This document shows, in pieces, positions 58,184 through 64,000 of a DNA stretch of 64,000 nucleotides. Position numbers and translations under genes: made by a program. Position 1 is the first letter of the stretch, and every line of letters begins with the position of its first letter. The notes below the pieces were generated by a model, which saw only the letters and a list, made by a program, of their open reading frames with translations, did no database searches and was not told the DNA's origin. Source of the DNA: Jacaranda mimosifolia (lineage: Eukaryota > Streptophyta > Magnoliopsida > Lamiales > Bignoniaceae); contig CM032127.1 in NCBI GenBank assembly GCA_018894105.1, positions 7,347,001 to 7,411,000 on the forward strand, in the 5' to 3' direction.

Positions 58184-61100
58184 TTAAACTGATAAATATA
58201 GTATATTTGCTCGTAATTGATCAGTATACATTTGACATAGGATCTCAGAATTCATACCCATATCATTAATCAACCCCTTTAACCAAATGCCTTCGTTGAT
58301 GCCTTTAGCCAAAGCTATGCACCCAGCTTCTGTTGTGGACAATGCAATTGATGACTGCAAAATCGCTTTCCAGCTAACCATGCAACTTGATACACAAAAC
58401 ATATAGCACGTCATGGACCTTCTGTTGTCCAAATCTTCGGCACAATCTGCATCCATATAGCCAATAATTCTAGTAGTAGAATTTGATTGAATATACCTCA
58501 AATATCTGTCTGCAAAGCCTCTCAAATACCTCATGATCCATTTCAAAACCTGCTAATGAGTCTTTCTTGGCTTGTGCATGTATCTGCTCACACCACTGAC
58601 TGTATGTGAAATGTCTAGCTTAGTGCAAACCATGGCGTACATCAAGCTACCCACTGCACTAGAATACGGAACATTAGACATGTGCTCCACCTCCTCCTCA
58701 GTACTCGGTGATGGATTTGATGAGAGCTTAAAATAAGTCGCAAATGGTGTACTAACTGGCTTGGACTTATCCATCTGAAATCGCTCAAATACTTTCTCAA
58801 TGTAATGTTGTTGAGATAAGTACAACAATCCTACGTGTCTGTCCTAGATGATCTCTATGCCCAAAAATTTTCTTTGCACCGTCCAAATCCTTCAACTCAA
58901 ATTCTTCACTTAACTGAGCTTTTAATTGGTTGATCTCAGATATGTTTCTAGAGGCAATCAACATATCTTCAACGTACAACAACAAATATACAAGAAAGCT
59001 ATCACTACAAATTTTATAATATACGCAACAATCAAATTTGCTTCTAGTATATCCTATCTTGGTAATAAAAACATCAAACCTTTTATACCACTACTTCAGA
59101 GACTGTTTCAAGCCATATAATGACCTCTTTAAAAGACATTCTTGATTTTGTGTCCCAAAAACAACGAATCCCCCTAGTTGGCTCATGTAGATTTGTTTTT
59201 CCAAGTCACTATGCAGAAATGCTGTTTTCACATCCATCTGTTCCAGCTCCATATCAAACAGAGCAACCATGGCAAGTAAAACATGAATGGAAGTATGTTT
59301 TACAATTAGGGAAAACACTTCATGAGAGTCAACTCCCTTTCTCTGAGTAAAACCTTTAGCAACTAATTGTGTCTTGTATCTAGCATCTTCAACCTCGGGA
59401 ATCACTTTCTTCGTCTTGTAGATCCATTTGCAACTTACAATCTTCTGTCCTTTGGGCACATCAACTAGCTCCCATGTGCTATTGTTGTGTAGAGACTCCA
59501 TCTCTTTACTCATAACTGCAACCTATTTATCAGAATCTGGCTTAGAAATTGCCTCTTTGTATGAGATTGGATCATCTCTTACAAACTCCTTGACTGAAAC
59601 CAAAGCATAAGCTACCAAATCTGAGTAAGTAAACTATTGTGGTGGTTTAATCTGCCTCTTTTTCCTATTGCGAGCTAAGCAATAATTTTGTAGTGGTTCA
59701 TTTTCTTGTTGTTGTTATAGTGATAATGTGGTCTCACCAGCTTTATCTACCACCTTCTGTTTCCCCCTTTGAAACTTGTAGAGTGCCAAGTTCAAACTCT
59801 ACCTTCTCCTTGATGCTCTATTGACTGCTTTCGGGCTGCTCCATCTTTTTCATCATTGCAGACTCATCAAATGTCACATCCCTCCTGATAATCATCTTGG
59901 AGCCCTTGTCATCATTACACCACAAATGATAACATTTGACTCCATCTGCATAGCCTAGAAATATGTGATTTTTAGCCCTTGGCTCAAGCTTTCCATTCCG
60001 GACATGAGCATAGGTTGGACACCCAAATACTCTCAGATTTAAGTAATCAGCAGGAGACCTGGACAAAACTTCCATTGGTGTATTGCAGTCCAAAGCAGTT
60101 GATGGTGACCTATTCACAAAATAACACGCAGTGTTAATCATTTCTGCCCAAAGATCCTTGGACAATTCAGTGTTAAAGAGCATGCATCTAGCTCTTTCCA
60201 AGATAGTCCTGTTCATCCATTCTTCAACTCTATTCTGCTATGGTGTATGTACAACTGTGCGACGCCTCACAATTCCTTCCTTATCACAGAATTTCTGAAA
60301 TTCTTTATTATAGAATCCAATTCGTTGTCAGTCCTCAAGCGCTTGATCTCCTTTCCTGCTTTCAATTAAGGTCTTCCACTGCTTGAAGTTGACAAACACC
60401 TCATCCTTATGCTGTAACATGTACACCCATACTCTCCATGAGAAATCATCAATGAATGTCAGCATGTACCTAGCACCTCCTTTTAAAGGAACCTGAGAAG
60501 GCCCCCAAAGATCTGAGTGAATATAATCTAAGGTGTCCTTGGTCCTGTGAACTGCAATGCCAAATTTCACCCTGTGTTGCTTGCCCAGCACACACTGCTC
60601 ATAGAAATTCAGCTCTCCAGTCTTCTCTCCACAAAGCAAACCTAGTTTGCTCAGTTTTAGCATCCCATTCTCACTTATATACCCAAGCTGCAAATGCCAC
60701 AATCTCATAGTATCATTGACTGATGAAGAAATCGCTGCAGCACTAGAAACTATGTTTCCCTGCAATATGTAAAAGTCGTTCCGCTTATCTCCTTTCATGA
60801 TAAGCAATGAACATTTGGAAACCCACAGAACTCCATCTCGAGCTTTGTACTCACAACTATTCTTGTCCAGAGTATCCAGTGATATCAAATTTTTCTTTAG
60901 ATCTGGAACATGACGCACATCTATTAAGATCTTTACTATGCCATCTTGCATTCTGATACAAACTGAGCCAATTCCTACAATTCTGCAAGAAGTATCATTT
61001 TCCATAAGCACTTTACCACCATCGTATTTCTGATAAATGGTAAATCAATCTTCTTAAGGGCACATGTGGTAGGAACATCCACTATCCAAAATCTATTTAG

Positions 61101-61944
61101 AGCTTAGTAAAGTTTCGGCAACATTGAGAACAAGCCCACCATCAAACTCATCCTCAACAATTCCTGCGACATCATCCCGTTTCTAATCAGAAGTTTCACC
61201 TATATCATTCGCCTTTCCTCGTTTCGAGTAATTCCATTTCCAATGCCCCTTTCCATCGCACCTAAACCACTTGTCAACATTTCCAGGCTTGGTTCGGGAT
61301 TACGATTGGCCTCTACTACTTTCCCTTTCTCTCGATCTCCATTTTGCCACCAATTCTTCTCCACTTTCACTATCATTGCTGCCCAAGACATGTTTTCTCA
61401 ACTCGTTAGAATTCAATGAGGCATTTACATCCTCCATTGAAATTGTATCTCTCTTGTGTAGCAAAGTAATAACGAAGTGCTCAAAAGATTTAGGTAAAGA
61501 ACACAAGAGAATCAACGCTTGGTCTTCATCTTCAATTTTAACATCAATAATAGCAAGATCCAAAATCACCTTATTAAAAAATTCAATATGCTAAGTAATA
61601 GATGTACCTTCCTTCATTCTCAATGTGTATAACCTCTATTTCAAATATAGCCGATTTGCCAGGGACTTTGTCATATATAGACTCTCTAGCTTCTTCCATA
61701 AATCTGCTGGCATACTTTTCATGGCAACCTCTCTCAACACATTATCTGCCAATAATAACACCAGAGTATCGTGAGCCTTTGCCATGAACTCATCCTTCTC
61801 CTCGTCTGTCAGCATTTCCAACAAGGAATCTCTGTCATTTAACACTCTCTATAAACTTTGTTGACACAGGAGGGCATGAACCTTCATCTTCTACAGACTA
61901 AAGTTGTTCTTCCCATCCAATTTCTCTACCTCGTACTCATACAT
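58184..61944 (-). pseudogene. Ty1/copia gag-pol polyprotein, broken and 3'-truncated
   Basis: From ATG 61944 on the minus strand: gag (to about 61200), whose zinc knuckle is degenerate (WFRCDGKGHWKWNY, with tryptophan and tyrosine where the first and last cysteines belong); protease with ILDSGCSYHM; integrase (61011-59818) with LDYIHSDLWGP, FIDDFSW and a GY-type C-terminal part; reverse transcriptase (59513-58553) with KARLVAKGF-like and MDVKTAFLH segments; RNase H (58546-58184) with GYMDADCAED. The active-site YVDD reads YVED, and several stops and shifts split the frame. It ends within RNase H, where DNQSAIHLAKN is expected, and neither polypurine tract nor 3' LTR follows. Domain order is that of copia, and the sequence resembles the TNT1/Tork group. 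Not functional. Confidence 0.85.
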
Positions 61945-61962
61945 GACATCTGATCAAACCTA

Positions 61963-61973
61963 CTCTGATACCA
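61963..61973 (-). other. Primer binding site, initiator-methionine tRNA type
   Basis: TGGTATCAGAG on the minus strand, complementary to the 3' end of plant initiator tRNA-Met, lies three bases past the LTR. This is the usual site in Ty1/copia elements. Confidence 0.85.
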
Positions 61974-61976
61974 ATT

Positions 61977-62698
61977 TGTTGAAACCTAGGAGGATCTACT
62001 GTTAAAACTATGAAATAACAGTAAAGTAATTCAACGTAAAGTGACAACAAGATTTAACGTGATTCGGCAATGTGCCTAATCCACCTGACAAAGAAAAGGA
62101 ATTTTGTTGATCTTAAATGAAGTAACAAGTAAAAACTTGAATCCCACAAATCTCACGAGAACACCTAACACCCTTGTTCTAAACTCCTTCTTGAGAAATT
62201 TACTCAAAAGTAGTAAAGAAACCTTTGTGTGTCCGTGATAAGTTGTCCCAGAAGAAAACTCTAAATAAATAATTGAAAAACAAAACCCAAAGCTTGTGGG
62301 CCTGCTTTGCAAGTCGGGACACACATATCTTGCGCCGTGGCGCGCAGCATCCCTATTTCTGCCTGAGCGTACCCTATTTTGTTGAGTTGCAGGCGCCCTA
62401 GCGCAACCATCTTGCGCCAGGGCATGGGATTCTAGAATGTGCCACGCCGGGGCATATGGATGTTGTGCCCTGGCGCTGCCTTGCTGTTCGCTTGGGCGAG
62501 AATTCTCTCCTCAAGCACCCGACGTGGCCTTCCAAAATGTCGCGCATCCTACTACAACATCCTTGCGCCGGGGTGAGCGGGCACATGTCGCCCTGCTCAT
62601 GTCCCGTTGCATGCCTCAGCGTACCCATTTCGACCACTTCGCTCCGTTCCTCTTTCGGTTCTCGTTGATTTAGCCCAAATTTCAAGGCAAAATCAACA
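61977..62698 (-). repeat. 5' LTR of the copia element, 722 bp
   Basis: Begins TGTTGA and ends TCAACA, a perfect 6-bp terminal inverted repeat, directly next to the primer site. It has an unusual GC-rich half (62320-62640) with CTTGCGCC recurring. No second LTR is present in the window. Confidence 0.75.
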
Positions 62699-63807
62699 TG
62701 TCCAAATTCTAATGTATGTTCAATACGATGCAAATTATTTTTTCAAATGTAGGTGCATTATAGCATCTAACTTTTGCATTTTCTCAAGACATACACCCTA
62801 TTACCATGGACGGATTGGTGGTTAAGGGATATTGTCCCCAATTTATTATTATATACATATATATACTTTTTATTTATTATTTTTTAAAGAATCTAAATCT
62901 AAAAGAATAATTACTTAATATTAATTAAAGTAATTAATTTTTAACATTCATTTATTAATTTTTAAAAATCTAATTTTTCTTGTTGGATCTTAAATAAAGA
63001 ATAAATTATTTAGATTTATAGAATTATATTTAATATTTTTATCTAAAGATACAACTAAAATTAATTGATTAAATGTTTACCTTTTTTCATTCTGTAAAAC
63101 TCAAAAGAATTAGCTACATATTTACAATTAAGTAATCAAGTTGTTGGTCTCGTAACTTCATACATATAAGTGTGAGGTTAGGAATTCAAGGTATAATGAA
63201 CGCTTAGTATGTGTATATAAATAAAAAAGAAAAAAGATGTGAAGACAATTGAATTAAGGCAATTAGGTTGCTTCTATTTTATTTATCTAAGAAAACATGG
63301 CCGGGGTTTAGCCGAAGAGAAGACTTGCCAAATAACCAAAATATCTTTTTTAGCTTCAACGAGATTAAGATAAAGAGATAAAGATAAGTAAATATTAAAA
63401 GAAAAATCATTTTTGTTTATCTTTCAAGAGCTAAAATTAAAAAAAAAAAATCTGCTATAAATATTGTCAAAAATAGTCTCAGAAATCCGTAGGTCCCAGG
63501 GGACTTGCAAAACAACCAAAATATATATATATTTTTTTCTTTTACTCCAATGAAATTAAGACAAAGAAATTGAAGTAAGTTAATATTTAAAAATTTTGAA
63601 TTTTTCTTTGTCTATGGATACCTTCAACTGAAAAAACTTTTTTCTGCTATCAATATTGTTAGGAATAGTCTTAGGAATAAAATAGAAGATAAAATTCAGC
63701 ATTTGTTTAGTTACTTATATGGAGAAAGTTTTGAATTTGATTATCAATAAACTTTATAATATAAAAAAAGCATTGTGTTCAACTTTGATGAAAATATGCA
63801 TTCAAAT
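62699..63807. other. AT-rich intergenic DNA with a SINE-like copy
   Basis: No gene. The duplicated words AATAACCAAAATAT and GAATAGTCTTAGGAATA/AAATAGTCTCAGAAAT at 63330-63680 indicate an old direct duplication of about 180 bp. Confidence 0.5.
63141..63238 (+). mobile_element. SINE-like insertion, third copy
   Basis: GTGAGGTTAGGAATTCAAGG stands where box B is expected, and the end TATGTGTATATAAATAAAAA matches the copies at 878 and 48110. Confidence 0.45.
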
Positions 63808-64000
63808 TGTAACACCCTTGAAATTTGGTATTTTTGAAAAATAAAGATTTGAAAATTAAGATTAGTTGGCCGGATTTTAGGGCTCGAAAAATTAACAAAA
63901 AGGACTTAATTGCATAGAGATTGAAAGTTTTGGGGTCAATTCGTAATTTTTGAAAACTTAATTGAATCAAACTTGGAAACTTTTGGGGCTGCATGGTGAT
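63808..64000 (+). mobile_element. Start of a Ty3/gypsy LTR, cut by the window end
   Basis: TGTAACACCCTTGAAATTTG and the following 190 bases (GGGCTCGAAAAATTAA, GGACTTAATTG, TTTTGGGG) match the minus-strand start of the solo LTR at 12275-12060. Whether a full element follows is not visible. Confidence 0.75.

Noticed and set aside
62398..62825. Several overlapping open frames near 62.4-62.8 kb
   Set aside because: They lie within the GC-rich half of the copia LTR and its edge; no protein similarity is visible.

Overview
This looks like a gene-poor, AT-rich stretch of a flowering-plant nuclear genome, probably a eudicot. The evidence is Ty3/gypsy and Ty1/copia LTR retrotransposons, CACTA, hAT, Mutator-like (MULE) and Tourist-like DNA elements, tRNA-derived SINE-like insertions, and a plant mobile domain (PMD) gene with GT-AG introns. 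Nothing bacterial, organellar or viral was seen, and no convincing tRNA, rRNA or CRISPR. The species cannot be fixed from the sequence.

Layout. 0.1-1.3 kb: a complete non-autonomous CACTA element with a 3-bp target duplication. 3.1-3.6 kb (minus) and 15.0-15.5 kb (plus): two intronless genes for small three-helix membrane proteins that seem to belong to one uncharacterised family. 9.2-12.3 kb: a 3-kb solo LTR; the start of a related LTR runs off the window at 63.8 kb. 20.8-26.3 kb: a complete MULE with terminal inverted repeats over 1 kb and a perfect 9-bp target duplication. It carries an apparently intact five-exon PMD gene on the minus strand and a broken transposase start on the plus strand. 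27.6-38.4 kb: a full-length Ty3/gypsy element of the Tat/Retand type on the minus strand, with both LTRs, a perfect 5-bp target duplication, damaged gag-pol, and a long antisense gene on the plus strand. 41.5-42.7 kb: a copy of part of the MULE terminal repeat, broken by an 866-bp hAT element. 43.3-44.3 and 53.7-54.6 kb: short MULE-like elements. 45.3-45.6 kb: a small uncharacterised gene. 45.7-55.1 kb: six copies of one Tourist-like MITE, with a Pack-MULE-like element carrying a gene fragment among them (49.7-50.8 kb). 58.2-62.7 kb: a 3'-truncated Ty1/copia element with one LTR.

The three candidate host genes sit as islands in a nested repeat landscape. The most interesting unit is the PMD-carrying MULE. 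Its two genes face each other from the two inverted repeats, as mudrA and mudrB do in maize MuDR, but the transposase is reduced to a fragment while the PMD gene still reads through. Exon limits, domain names and lineage calls rest on reading the sequence by eye; no database search was run.
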